From: DASXMT01 sp963803065
Lineage (GTDB): Bacteria > Actinomycetota > Acidimicrobiia > Acidimicrobiales > RAAP-2
Length of the DNA stretch: 64,000 bases
Assembly (NCBI GenBank): GCA_963803065.1
Contig: CAWDKW010000004.1
Location: forward strand, 372,001-436,000
Direction: 5' to 3'
Part shown: piece by piece, positions 1-8,943 of the stretch
Layout: each line of letters starts with the position of its first letter
How positions within the stretch are numbered: the first letter of the stretch is position 1
Notes under the pieces: model-generated
Seen by the model: the letters and a program-made list of their open reading frames with translations, nothing else
What the model was told of the DNA's origin: nothing
The model's database searches: none
Position numbers and translations under genes: made by a program

Positions 1-2
1 AG

Positions 3-383
3 GCCAAGCGGGGGCTGTTCCCGCTGGGGGGGTCCACCGTCCGCCTCCGTCGCCAGATCCCGTTCACCGTGGCCATGGACCTGCTCCTCACGGCTCGTGA
101 GGTGTCGGCCGAGGAGGCGCTGCGGATCGGCTTGATCGGGCGAGTGGTGCCCGACGGCACCGCCTTGGAGACCGCTCTCGAGATCGCCGAGGTGATCGGG
201 TCCAACGGCCCGCTGGCCGTCGAGGCCATCAAGGCATCGGTGATGGCGACCGAGGGCCTGTCCGAGGAGGAGGGCCTGAAGGTCGAGCTGGAGCTGGGGT
301 GGCCGATCTTCGCCACCGAGGACGCCAAGGAGGGCCCGAAGGCGTTCGCCGAGAAGCGGCCACCGAAGTTCCAGCGCCGATGA
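3..383 (+). CDS. Enoyl-CoA hydratase/isomerase, C-terminal part (5' end outside window)
   Basis: Last 126 residues of a crotonase-fold protein whose start lies left of the window. The visible part is the back of the fold: EEALRIGLIGRVV is the conserved stretch after the active site, followed by the helix NGPLAVEAIKASV and the closing EGPKAFAEKRPPKF, a typical enoyl-CoA hydratase C-terminus. The oxyanion-hole glycines and catalytic glutamates are not in view, so hydratase versus isomerase activity cannot be decided. Its TGA overlaps the ATG of the next gene (ATGA), which points to a shared transcript and translational coupling with the hotdog thioesterase. Confidence 0.9.
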   Translation, partial: AKRGLFPLGGSTVRLRRQIPFTVAMDLLLTAREVSAEEALRIGLIGRVVPDGTALETALEIAEVIGSNGPLAVEAIKASVMATEGLSEEEGLKVELELGWPIFATEDAKEGPKAFAEKRPPKFQRR

Positions 384-1303
384 CCGCGGTCGGTGCCAAC
401 GGCGCCTCCGAGGACGCCGCATCGCCTGGGGCCGACGTCGCCAGGTCACCCGGGGCCGCCGGGTCACCCAAACCCAAGGAACCTGCATCCCCCAATGACC
501 GCCTTGCTGCCGCGGTCCGACGGGTCATCGAAGCCACCGTCTCCCCGATCGAGTGGGACACCATCACCGCGGCAGCCGTCGCTGTCGAGGCGGTGGCCGA
601 CTCCCTCGAAGCCGATCCCGTCAGCCGACCGCGCCGACGGAGGAATCCGAGTCCGGAGCAGGATCCCATGGACTACTTCCCCAACAGCCCGATCATCGGC
701 ACCTCCAACCCGATCGCCCCGCCGGTGACCTTGGTGGCGGTGGACGGCCCGGACGGTGGCATGAGGGAGATGCGAGGAACGGTGAACTTCGGCTATCCCT
801 ACGAGGGCCCCCCGACCTGCGTGCACGGGGGTGTCATCGCCGAGGTGTTCGACGAGGTGCTGGGGGCCACCAATATCATTGCCGGAAACCCGGGGATGAC
901 CGGTACGTTGACCATCAAGTACCGAAGGCCCACCCCACTGCTCACCGACCTGCGGATCGAGGCGCGCTGTCTGGGGTGGAGCGGTCGCAAGATCAGGACC
1001 TGGGGGGCGATCTACGACGGGGACGTCCTGACCGCCGAGGCGGAAGGAGTCTTCATCGCGGTCCGGCCCGAGATGATGCTGGCCATCGCCGAGGGGCACG
1101 AATCGGTGGCTGACCCGGACATCCTGGCCGCCATCAAGTCGGAGACCACAGAGGCGATCAAGGCTCGGGACGCCTACCGGGCGACAAGGGGCGCCGAAGC
1201 GGCCGACGCCGCCGAGGCGGCCGACGTGGCCGACGCCGCCGACGCCGCCGAGGCGGCCGACGTGGCAACGACCGCCGACGTGGCCGGAGTCAGCGGACCC
1301 TGA
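380..1303 (+). CDS. PaaI-type hotdog-fold thioesterase with low-complexity C-terminal tail
   Basis: 307-residue protein, start chosen at the ATG that overlaps the upstream stop by 4 nt. Residues 1-95 are a Pro/Ala-rich and helical extension. The hotdog domain follows, with PTCVHGGVIAEVFDEVLG near residue 147, the helix that carries the HGG motif of PaaI/YbgC-like acyl-CoA thioesterases, then GTLTIKYRRPTPL and a closing strand pair. Such enzymes hydrolyse acyl-CoA to free acid and CoA; the substrate cannot be read from sequence. The last 45 residues are an Ala/Asp/Glu/Val repeat (AADAAEAADVADAADAA style) that is probably disordered. Context with a crotonase upstream suggests fatty or aromatic acyl-CoA metabolism. 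Confidence 0.85.
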   Translation: MTAVGANGASEDAASPGADVARSPGAAGSPKPKEPASPNDRLAAAVRRVIEATVSPIEWDTITAAAVAVEAVADSLEADPVSRPRRRRNPSPEQDPMDYFPNSPIIGTSNPIAPPVTLVAVDGPDGGMREMRGTVNFGYPYEGPPTCVHGGVIAEVFDEVLGATNIIAGNPGMTGTLTIKYRRPTPLLTDLRIEARCLGWSGRKIRTWGAIYDGDVLTAEAEGVFIAVRPEMMLAIAEGHESVADPDILAAIKSETTEAIKARDAYRATRGAEAADAAEAADVADAADAAEAADVATTADVAGVSGP

Positions 1304-1363
1304 CTTGACGAAGGTCCGGGTCGGTAGCCAGTGGTCGCCAGCCGACGGCCAAGCCGCCCCGGC

Positions 1364-2917
1364 TCAGATCTTGCCCGCCGTGGCCTCCCAGTAGGGATCG
1401 CGCAGCTTGCGCTTGTAGAGCTTGCCGTTCGGGTCCCTCGGCATCGAGTCGGTGAAGTCGACGGACTTCGGGATCTTGAACTTGGCCAACCGCTCGGCAC
1501 AGTAAGCGAGGATCTCGGCGGCCAGCTCGGGCGTGGGGGCGACACCCTCTGTCGGCTCGACGACGGCCTTCACCTCTTCGCCCCAGTCCTCGTTGGGAAT
1601 GCCGAACACGGCCACGTCCCCCACCTTGGGGAAGCCCAGGAGCACGTTCTCGATCTCGGCCGGGTAGATGTTGGCGCCGCCGGAGATGATCATGTCGATC
1701 TTGCGGTCCCGCAGGAACAGGTACCCGTCCTCGTCGATGACCCCCACGTCGCCCACGGTGAAGAAGCTCCCGATGCGGTTCTTTTCCGTCTTCTCCTTGT
1801 CCTTGTGGTACTCGAATCCGCCACTGGACATCGACATGTAGACGGTGCCGACGACACCGGGCTCCTCGACGCGATCGCCCGAGTCGTCGAAGATGGCGAT
1901 CTCGGAGATCGGCCAGGCGCGGCCCACCGTGCCCGGCTTCTTCAGCCACTCCTCGGCCGTCACCAGGGTGCCTCCGCCCTCGGAGGCGGCGTAGTACTCG
2001 TCGATACACGATCCCCACCACTCGATCATCTTGTGCTTGACGTCGATGGGGCATGGGGCGGCGGCGTGGATCATGTGCGCGAGCGAGGACAGGTCGTACT
2101 TCGACTGGACGTCCTCGGGCAGCGTGAGCAGTCGATGGAACTGGGTGGGGACCATGTGTGAGGTGGTGACCCGGTATTGCTCGATGAGCTGGAGCATGCG
2201 CTCCGGCGTCCACTTGTCCATGAGGACGATGGTGTGACCCAGGTGCATGGACGCGCCGGCGAAGCGCATCACCGCCGTGTGGTACAGCGGCGAGCCCACG
2301 ATGTGCACGTTGTCGTCCCGCGGCTGGATGCTGAACAGGAACAAGATGCCGGACAGGCCAAGGGCGGCTTCCTCGGGGCTGGCGTCTAGCAGCGGCCGGA
2401 AGATTCCCTTGGGGTTACCCGTCGTGCCCGATGTGTAGTTCATGACGTCGCCGATGGTGCGGTCGGGTGGGTCCTCGGTCGACTGGCGGTCTCGCAGCTC
2501 GGTGAACGAGGCAAAGCCGGCGATCTCGCCCACAGCCAGGCGGCCCGACGCGGGCAACCGGACATCGTCGGCTGCCTCGGTGGCCACCGCGGCGAAGCGC
2601 TCGTGGGCGATGAACACCTTGGCCTCCGAGTCGGCCACGATGTAGGCCACCTCAGGCCCGACCAGATGGTGGTTGATCGGTACCAGGCGCCAACCCGCTT
2701 GAAGGGCGGCCAGGTAGAGCTCGACGTTCTCGGTGCAGTTGGGGAGGAGGGTGGCGACCACGTCGCCTCGCTGGACGCCGAGGTCCCGGAGGCCATGGAC
2801 CACTTGGTTGGTCCGCCCGAGCAACTCGCCTGCGCTGAGCTCGGTGCCCTCCGGCGTCACCAGGGCCAGATGATCGGGCTCCTCGTGAGCCAGGGCCCAG
2901 AAACCAAAATCACCCAT
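1364..2917 (-). CDS. AMP-dependent acyl-CoA synthetase (FadD-like)
   Basis: 517 residues, normal length for an ANL-superfamily acyl-CoA synthetase that activates a carboxylic acid with ATP and CoA. The P-loop-like motif YTSGTTGNPKG lies at residues 161-171, followed by the core adenylation motifs (SEGGGTLVTAEEW, FFTVGDVGVIDEDGYLFLRDR) and the C-terminal lid with the catalytic lysine region PNGKLYKRKLR. The ATG at 2917 has a strong GGGGAGAGGA ribosome site just upstream. It converges on the thioesterase gene with a 60-nt gap. Residue pattern fits medium or long-chain acids, but the substrate is not determinable from sequence alone. Confidence 0.92.
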   Translation of the reverse strand: MGDFGFWALAHEEPDHLALVTPEGTELSAGELLGRTNQVVHGLRDLGVQRGDVVATLLPNCTENVELYLAALQAGWRLVPINHHLVGPEVAYIVADSEAKVFIAHERFAAVATEAADDVRLPASGRLAVGEIAGFASFTELRDRQSTEDPPDRTIGDVMNYTSGTTGNPKGIFRPLLDASPEEAALGLSGILFLFSIQPRDDNVHIVGSPLYHTAVMRFAGASMHLGHTIVLMDKWTPERMLQLIEQYRVTTSHMVPTQFHRLLTLPEDVQSKYDLSSLAHMIHAAAPCPIDVKHKMIEWWGSCIDEYYAASEGGGTLVTAEEWLKKPGTVGRAWPISEIAIFDDSGDRVEEPGVVGTVYMSMSSGGFEYHKDKEKTEKNRIGSFFTVGDVGVIDEDGYLFLRDRKIDMIISGGANIYPAEIENVLLGFPKVGDVAVFGIPNEDWGEEVKAVVEPTEGVAPTPELAAEILAYCAERLAKFKIPKSVDFTDSMPRDPNGKLYKRKLRDPYWEATAGKI

Positions 2918-3069
2918 GGCGGTCCTCTCCCCTACGCTGATTCGGGCTCAGGCCTCGAGCCTGTCGGTGGTTTCGCCGCCGGTGCGAGGCCCCGGCAAAC
3001 GCTAGAACATGTTCTTGTCTCGGGCAACCGCTCGTCTGCGGGCGGTAACCGCGCGCAATTCGCCGCTGG

Positions 3070-4119
3070 TCAGGATGTCGGAGACGAGTCTGCCGCCACC
3101 GCCGGTTCGTCTGCGCCGGGTGCCGGTCCCGTTGGTCCTTCCGCTCCTGCGGGTCGGTCCGCTCCTGCTGTGCCGGCCGTGTCGTGGGCCCCCGCCGAGC
3201 CAGGCCGCCGCCCGGTCCCGGGCTCACCGCTGCGCCAGCGCTCGAAGGGTCGCACCCTGGTGGCGAGGACGACCAGCCCGGCAGCGCTGAGGGCGATGCC
3301 TGCCGTCTCGACCAGGACGAAGCCCAGGTGGCTCGGGTCGGTGAGCCAGAGATACTCGTCGAAGAAGCGCTCGATCCCCCACAAGACCATCGCCACACCG
3401 ATGACGATGCCCGCCGGCGGGAGCGCTGTTTGGGCGCCGGCCGACCCGGCTGGATCGGTGCCGGGAGTGGCGCCCGCTCCGGTTGTGCCATCGCCCACTC
3501 CGGCGGCATCGCCGGCCGCCGCCGCCGTGCGCCAGTCGGGCGCTTGGCTCCGGAGCCATCGCTCGACGAGCAGCAGGATCCCGAAGATGGCGAAGTCGGC
3601 CATGGCCTGGAAGATCGGGACGGGGAGCCGCTTTCCCACCTCGCCGGCGTAGTACATGCCGAACCAGGCGGTCGTGGGATGGCCGCCGCCCCGCACCATC
3701 AGCTGGGGGCCCAAGAGGCGCCCGATGCCCCACGCCGCCATGAGCACGGGCGCGATGAGGTCGAGGAGCCGGACGGTCGATATCTCCGGGCACCGCCTCC
3801 GGGCGCTGATGATGCCGACCGGGATGGCGAAGATCAGGCCGCCGAACGACGACAGACCACCCTGCCAGATGGCAAAGACCTGCATGGGGTCGTTTCGGTA
3901 CTGGGACAGGTTGGGCAGGACGCTCACCAGGCGGGCACCGACGATGGCTGCCACGATGACCCAGATGAACATCCCCGTGACCCACTCCGAGGGGTAGCCG
4001 TTCTTCCGGAGACGGCGCTCGAAGTACCGGAGGCCGAACCAGAAGGTGAGGGCCAAGCCGATGCCGTAGGTGTGGACCTCGATGAACCAGATATGGAATG
4101 CGACGGGAATTGGTCTCAT
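3070..4119 (-). CDS. Divergent prolipoprotein diacylglyceryl transferase (Lgt) homologue lacking key residues
   Basis: 349-residue polytopic membrane protein. The first 270 residues match the Lgt fold: HIWFIEVHTYGIGLALTFWF, GARLVSVL, WQGGLSSFGGLI (85-96), AAWGIGRLLGPQ, PVPIFQAMADF and a final helix pair. The last 75 residues are a Pro/Ala/Gly-rich cytoplasmic tail. In E. coli Lgt the essential His103 sits in SFHGG; here the aligned residue is Phe92 (SSFGG). Asn146 of GRIGNF aligns to Gly137 (GRLLG), and the HPSQLYE segment is replaced by PVPIFQ. Membership of the Lgt family is clear; transferase activity is doubtful. It lies 152 nt upstream of the acyl-CoA synthetase on the same strand. Confidence 0.8.
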   Translation of the reverse strand: MRPIPVAFHIWFIEVHTYGIGLALTFWFGLRYFERRLRKNGYPSEWVTGMFIWVIVAAIVGARLVSVLPNLSQYRNDPMQVFAIWQGGLSSFGGLIFAIPVGIISARRRCPEISTVRLLDLIAPVLMAAWGIGRLLGPQLMVRGGGHPTTAWFGMYYAGEVGKRLPVPIFQAMADFAIFGILLLVERWLRSQAPDWRTAAAAGDAAGVGDGTTGAGATPGTDPAGSAGAQTALPPAGIVIGVAMVLWGIERFFDEYLWLTDPSHLGFVLVETAGIALSAAGLVVLATRVRPFERWRSGEPGTGRRPGSAGAHDTAGTAGADRPAGAEGPTGPAPGADEPAVAADSSPTS

Positions 4120-4245
4120 GGTCGACGAGGGCCGGCTTCAGCCGCCACCGGCGCCCCCTCAGTATGCCCCAGGCCCCCGGTAGGGTTGACGTCGAGGTAG
4201 CGACGAGGGCGGATCGGTCGGATCCGGCGACACGAGGGGGAGCTC

Positions 4246-5064
4246 ATGGCAGTCCTAACCGGCCTTACCGGCCTTACCGGCAAGGTGGCAATCGTCACCG
4301 GCGGGGGATCGGGCATCGGTGCAGCCAGCGCCGCACGCCTGGCCGAAGCGGGAGCAACAGTGGTGGTGGTCGACCGGGACGAGGAGTCTGCCCACCAGGT
4401 GGCCGACCGGGTCGGAGGACTGCCCGTGGTGGCCGATGTCAGCCGGTCCGACCAATGGGGATCGATCACCGATGCCGCCGTCACCCGGTTCGGGGGGGTC
4501 GACCTGGCCCACCTCAACGCCGGCGTCTCGACTGGGGAGGCGGACATCTCGCTCCTGACCGACGAGCAGTACCGTCGGGCCGTCGGGGTCAACGTCGACG
4601 GCGTGGTGTTCGGAATCCGGGCGCTGGTTCCCCTCTTGCGCCAGCGTGGCGGCGGCTCGGTGGTGGCCACCGCCTCGCTGGCCGCTTTGATCGGCTACTC
4701 GCCCGATCCCATTTACGGACTGACCAAGAGCGCGGTGGTCGGCCTGGTCCGGGCACTCGCCCCCCAGTTGGCCGAGCAGGACATCACCCTGAACGCGATC
4801 TGCCCCTCGCTGGTGGACACCAACATGCTCGACGAGTCGATGCGCGATGCGCTCAGCGGGTCGGGGTTCCCACTGATCGAGCCAGCCAGGGTGGCCGAGG
4901 CAGTCGTTCAGTGCCTGACCAGTGGGGACACCGGCCGGGCCATGGTCATCCAGGCTGGGCGGGAACCGCTGGCCTACCGGTTTGCCCGACCCCCTGGACC
5001 TCGCGCCGAAGGAGCGGAAGGAAAACTGCCTCCGGCCGCGCTGGCTGCTCACGATCAGGAGTAG
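4246..5064 (+). CDS. SDR family NAD(P)-dependent oxidoreductase
   Basis: 272-residue classical short-chain dehydrogenase. The dinucleotide-binding TGGGSGIG is at residues 18-25, Asp43 follows beta-2 (VVVVDRDE, favouring NAD), NAG is present as LNAGVS, and the catalytic Ser and YGLTK (Tyr-x3-Lys) are intact. The ATG at 4246 follows GAGGGGGAG, a good ribosome site. The N-terminus carries a short duplicated LTGLTG from a 9-bp direct repeat (ccggcctta). The extended Ala/Pro-rich C-terminus replaces the usual VDGG ending, so this is not a standard FabG. Substrate unknown. Confidence 0.88.
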   Translation: MAVLTGLTGLTGKVAIVTGGGSGIGAASAARLAEAGATVVVVDRDEESAHQVADRVGGLPVVADVSRSDQWGSITDAAVTRFGGVDLAHLNAGVSTGEADISLLTDEQYRRAVGVNVDGVVFGIRALVPLLRQRGGGSVVATASLAALIGYSPDPIYGLTKSAVVGLVRALAPQLAEQDITLNAICPSLVDTNMLDESMRDALSGSGFPLIEPARVAEAVVQCLTSGDTGRAMVIQAGREPLAYRFARPPGPRAEGAEGKLPPAALAAHDQE

Positions 5065-5259
5065 CGCGAGCTGGGATACATCAGGTGCGCCGGTCGCAAC
5101 TTGGCCATTTCTCCGACTGAGCACGACACCCCTTCTCCCACTTGGGACCGCCATTCCCGTCGCGTGTCGGAGCTAGAGGGTTGCGTGGTGGGAAGGGCGC
5201 ACATCGGCAATGCCTGGTGGTCCGGAGCTGGTGTCATACCCCCCGGCGATACTCTCCAT

Positions 5260-7161
5260 ATGGCCACAACGGACCAGCGCAACAGGAAGGTCAACGGACG
5301 GAACACAGAGCGGAAGGGCGCCCGGGGTGGGCGCCGGATCGCCAGCGCTGTCTCCGGCAGCACAGGGTCTCCCGACACCGCGGAGTCCCGGACCGAGGCC
5401 ATCTCTCCCGACACGGCCGAATCGGTCACCGAGTCTGGCTCTCCCGACACGGCCGAATCGGTCACCGGGGCCGGCTCCCCCGACACAGCCGAGTCGGTCA
5501 CCGGGGCCGGCTCCCCCGACACAGCCGAGTCGGTCACCGGGGCCGGCTCCCCCGACACGGCCGAGTCGGTCACCGAGGCCATCTCGTTGCTCGAGTCCTT
5601 CGTCTCCTCGTTCGAGCCGAGGCGCTACTCGGGTGAGGACGCCGCCGTGTTGATCGAGCGGTTCTCCCGGGGTGAGCACCTCTGTGCCACAGGGAAGGCC
5701 TTGGCGGCCAAGCGGGCGACCGAGGCCGACTGCCACCGAAAAGACGGCGCCCGCTCGGCGGCCGAGTGGCTGTCGAAAAAGACGGGGGAGTCCGTCGGGG
5801 CCTCGGCTGGCGCTCTGGCGCTGGCCGACCAGATGGAAGACCACCCCGTGTTGGACGACGCCCTCCGCACCGGGGAGCTGTCCACCTCGAGGGCCCGCCA
5901 GGTGGCCGGGGTGTTGAAGCTCGACCCGGACAGCTCGGAGGAGCTGGTCGAAGCGGCCAAGGACCCAACCGAGTCCCACCGCCAGCTGGCCGACCGGTGC
6001 CTGCGGGCCAAGGCCAAGGCCCGATCCACCGAGGACGCCCTGGCCGCCTACGAGCGCATCCGAGATTCCCGCTACCTGCGCCACTACACCGACTCCGACG
6101 GGGCCTTCCGCTTGGAGGGCCTCTTTACCCCCGATGCCGGGGCCAAGGTGCTCGCAGCACTCCGGCCCGCCCGCACCGCCCTCTTCGACGAGGCCCGCAG
6201 GCTGGGCATCAGGGAGCGCCCCGACGCCTACGACGCCGACGCCCTGGTCGCCCTGCTCACCGGGGAGCGCCGGCCATCGGGCCCCGGGCGTGGACAGGCC
6301 GGCTCCGGACCGGACGGCTCAGGACCTGACGGCTCCGGACCTGACGCCACCGGGACCGGTGGGCAGGCCGGCACCGACGCCACCGGCACCGGTGAGAAAG
6401 CCGGCACCGGCGGAACCGGTGAGCAAGCCGGCACCAACTCGGACCAGACCGGCTCGGCCGGCGACCCCGACGGGGCCGACCCCCTCGGAGCTGCCATCCT
6501 CGGGGCCGACACCCTCGGGGCCGGCACCGCCACCGGCACCGGTGAGAAAGCCGGCACCGGCACCGGCACGGCCGGCTCGGACGAGGAGACGAGCGGGCCA
6601 CTGTCGCCCGGTCTCCCCCCACCGGCCAGCGTGCACCTCCGGGTGGACCTTGCCGCCCTCCGCCGGGGGAGCATCGAAGGCGACGAGCGCTGTGAGCTCC
6701 CCGGGGTGGGCCCCGTCCCCATCGAGACGGCCCGGTCGCTCCTCGGCGACGCCATCTTGCACCTGGTCATCACGAAGGGGACCGACATCGCCTCGATCAC
6801 CTACCTGGGCCGGACCATCCGGGCCCCCCTGGAGCAGGCACTCATCGCCCGGGACGAGACCTGTGTGGTCCCGGGGTGCGACGTGCGACAGGGCCTCCAG
6901 ATCGACCACCGGATCATCCCCGTGGTCGAGGGCGGCCCGACGGCCCTCTGGAACCTGGCCAGGTTGTGCGGCCGACACCACTACATGCGCCACCACAAGG
7001 GATTCCGGCTCGAGGGAGGCCCGGGGACCTGGCAGTGGCTCCCACCCGAGAAGCCACCGCCGAGGACAACCACCACGGACGACCCCGACGACCCCGACAT
7101 CGACGGCGCCGACCCGTCCGACGGCGCCCGCACGTCCCCGGAACCGGACCGGCTCTTCTAG
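5260..7161 (+). CDS. DUF222/13E12-type HNH endonuclease domain protein with tandem repeats
   Basis: 633-residue member of the actinobacterial 13E12 repeat family: an N-terminal DUF222 helical region (about residues 125-320) and a C-terminal HNH module CVVPGCDVRQGLQIDHRI...LARLCGRHHYMRHH, with the paired Cys and His metal ligands present. Function is unproven in the family; nuclease activity is inferred from the HNH motif. Two disordered inserts are notable: six copies of a 12-residue SPDTAESVTGAG-like repeat before DUF222, and a long Gly/Thr/Ala/Pro linker (nt 6300-6600) before the HNH half. The ATG at 5260 was chosen because the frame upstream has no family-like sequence; a GTG or ATG further upstream remains possible. 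Confidence 0.85.
   Translation: MATTDQRNRKVNGRNTERKGARGGRRIASAVSGSTGSPDTAESRTEAISPDTAESVTESGSPDTAESVTGAGSPDTAESVTGAGSPDTAESVTGAGSPDTAESVTEAISLLESFVSSFEPRRYSGEDAAVLIERFSRGEHLCATGKALAAKRATEADCHRKDGARSAAEWLSKKTGESVGASAGALALADQMEDHPVLDDALRTGELSTSRARQVAGVLKLDPDSSEELVEAAKDPTESHRQLADRCLRAKAKARSTEDALAAYERIRDSRYLRHYTDSDGAFRLEGLFTPDAGAKVLAALRPARTALFDEARRLGIRERPDAYDADALVALLTGERRPSGPGRGQAGSGPDGSGPDGSGPDATGTGGQAGTDATGTGEKAGTGGTGEQAGTNSDQTGSAGDPDGADPLGAAILGADTLGAGTATGTGEKAGTGTGTAGSDEETSGPLSPGLPPPASVHLRVDLAALRRGSIEGDERCELPGVGPVPIETARSLLGDAILHLVITKGTDIASITYLGRTIRAPLEQALIARDETCVVPGCDVRQGLQIDHRIIPVVEGGPTALWNLARLCGRHHYMRHHKGFRLEGGPGTWQWLPPEKPPPRTTTTDDPDDPDIDGADPSDGARTSPEPDRLF
5368..5583 (+). repeat. 36-bp coding minisatellite, 6 copies
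   Basis: Six in-frame copies of a 36-bp unit encoding SPDTAES(V/R)T(G/E)(A/S)(G/I). The three central copies are nearly identical at the nucleotide level, and the outer copies have drifted. It lies in the disordered N-terminal part of the HNH protein. Confidence 0.95.
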
Positions 7162-7179
7162 CTGGCAGAGAGCCGGCCG

Positions 7180-7196
7180 GGCCGCGGGCTGCGGCC
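7180..7196 (+). terminator. Possible hairpin between convergent genes
   Basis: GGCCGC and GCGGCC form a perfect 6-bp G/C stem around a GGGCT loop, 19 nt after the HNH gene stop and before the convergent NlpC gene end. There is no T-run, so factor-independent termination is uncertain. Confidence 0.3.
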
Positions 7197-7284
7197 GGGC
7201 GGGATCTCCCGCGGTCCGCCTCGAAACCTCAGATTTAGGTCTGGCCGTTGAGACGGAACCCAGATGAGATTCCGACCCTCGGGC

Positions 7285-8802
7285 TCAGGGTCGGCCGACG
7301 CCCCAGAATCCGTCGCCAGTACGAACTGGCGTGTCCCAGACCACCGCGCCCGTGTAGGGCGCTTCGACCATCATCCCACCACCGATGTACATGGCCACGT
7401 GGTCCGACGCGTTCACTCCGTAGAACAACAGGTCGCCAGGCTCGATGTCAGCGATCGAGACGTGGGTGGTCTCGTCGTACTGAGCACCCGTGTAGTGGTC
7501 GAGTTGTACCCCGGCCTGTCCCCAGGCCCACTCGGTGAGCCCCGAGCAGTCAAAGGCCACGCCCGGACTCTCCGCTCCCCACGCATAGGGCACCCCGAGC
7601 TGGCTCTGGGCCGCTGTCACCGCCGCTGCCGCCCCGCTGGCGGCCGGAGCCGAGGGCGCCGCTGAAGCAGACGAAGCAGACGAAGCAGACGAAGCTGCGG
7701 GGGCTGATGTTGACGCGCCAGGCGTCGTTGGAGGGGCAGACGTCGTTGCGGGGGCGGAAGGAGCCGAGCTGGTCGCCGGGGTCGAGGAGCCGTCGCCGGT
7801 ACCGGAGGACGAGGTACCGGAGGATGAGGTACCGGAGGACGAGGTACCGGACGACGAGGTACCGGAGGATGAGGTACCGGAGGACGAGGTACCGGAGGAT
7901 GAGGTACCGGAGGTGCTGGAGGACGAGGTGCTCGAGGACGACGACGCCCGGGGTCCTGCCCCTGATTGGGCCGGGAGGACCTGCTGCTGGGCCGCTTGAT
8001 CCTGTGCCGCCTTCTGGGCCGCCACCTGCTGCTGGAAGGCGGCTGCCGCAGCCTGCGCCTTGGCATCCTGTTGTTGCTGGACGAGGGTGGCCACGTTGGC
8101 CTTGGCCTGGGTGAGGGCCGACTGCTCCTGGGCCACGAGTGCGTTGGCCTGCTCGCTGGCCGAGGCGATGTTGGCCTGCTGGGTGGCGGCCTGAGTCTGC
8201 TGCTGGTTCAGTGAGTCCTGCTGAGCCTGTAGCAGCGATTGCGCTGTTCGCAGATGGGCGATGGTGGTGTTGACGTTTCCGGCGGCGATGTCCGAGTACA
8301 CCGAACGAATGCCGGCGGTGTTCGTGTCGGAGGTGAACATGTCGGTGACCCCGTTGGAGGAGGTGCCGGCGTCGACGTAAGCCTGTACCGCCTGTTCTCG
8401 GAGCCGGGTCTGGTCATGGGTGACCTGCTGGCGAGTCTGGGCGATCTGTCCTTGGGTGGTTGCGATCTGGCTGGACACCTGCTGCAGCTTGTAGGTGGCC
8501 TCGTCGTACTGCTGCGAGAGATCGTTGATGCGCTGACCGGTGGCCTCGACCTGAGCCTGGATGCTGTCCGCCTGGGCCTGGGCATCGGAGATCTGGTCCG
8601 CTGATGCCGCCCGGGCGGGAATGGCGACGGCCCCGACCGTGCCGGTGGCTACGACCGCGGCCACCAGAGCGCCCGTCCAGCGCCGCCTTACGTTGCCCTG
8701 ACGGGCCGCAACGGCAGGGAGCCATCGCCGGGCCGATGTCGACGTTGGCCGATCGGTCGACACGGAGGTGAATCGCCGCTGGGTGGCTCGGTGCACGGGC
8801 AT
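7285..8802 (-). CDS. Secreted NlpC/P60 peptidoglycan endopeptidase with coiled-coil N-terminus (RipA-like)
   Basis: 505 residues. The ATG at 8802 is preceded by AAAGG with 8-nt spacing, better than the in-frame codon at 8856. A long basic N-terminus leads to a signal helix (GALVAAVVATGTVGAVAIPARA), then a Gln-rich coiled coil (about 70-260) as in RipA and other actinobacterial daughter-cell hydrolases, a Ser/Gly/Thr linker with repeats, and a C-terminal NlpC/P60 domain. The catalytic Cys is in FDCSGLTEWAWG and the His in SDHVAMYIGG. The expected role is cleavage of peptide stems of peptidoglycan outside the membrane, with the coiled coil controlling activity. A paralogue lies directly upstream, so this is a tandem duplication. 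Confidence 0.92.
   Translation of the reverse strand: MPVHRATQRRFTSVSTDRPTSTSARRWLPAVAARQGNVRRRWTGALVAAVVATGTVGAVAIPARAASADQISDAQAQADSIQAQVEATGQRINDLSQQYDEATYKLQQVSSQIATTQGQIAQTRQQVTHDQTRLREQAVQAYVDAGTSSNGVTDMFTSDTNTAGIRSVYSDIAAGNVNTTIAHLRTAQSLLQAQQDSLNQQQTQAATQQANIASASEQANALVAQEQSALTQAKANVATLVQQQQDAKAQAAAAAFQQQVAAQKAAQDQAAQQQVLPAQSGAGPRASSSSSTSSSSTSGTSSSGTSSSGTSSSGTSSSGTSSSGTSSSGTSSSGTGDGSSTPATSSAPSAPATTSAPPTTPGASTSAPAASSASSASSASAAPSAPAASGAAAAVTAAQSQLGVPYAWGAESPGVAFDCSGLTEWAWGQAGVQLDHYTGAQYDETTHVSIADIEPGDLLFYGVNASDHVAMYIGGGMMVEAPYTGAVVWDTPVRTGDGFWGVGRP
7798..7902 (-). repeat. 15-bp coding minisatellite, 7 copies
   Basis: Seven copies of GGTACCGGAGGAYGA (plus strand) that encode the SGTSS linker of the NlpC/P60 protein. 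A partial copy follows at 7903. Each unit contains the palindrome GGTACC. Confidence 0.95.
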
Positions 8803-8943
8803 CAATGAGACCTTTGCAACCTGGCTGAGAGTGTGGAACCCCGTCCACGATGACACGCTCGTCTGCGTCAGTGGTGGACTGCCTCAGTTGCTGCGGTCTG
8901 AGCTTCGGCCGTCGTGTACCGAAGTGCCCATGCTGGCCCTGCG

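Noticed and set aside
5368..5583. Second repeat array resembling a CRISPR
   Set aside because: The 36-bp units are directly adjacent, in frame and encode a 12-residue repeat inside the HNH protein.
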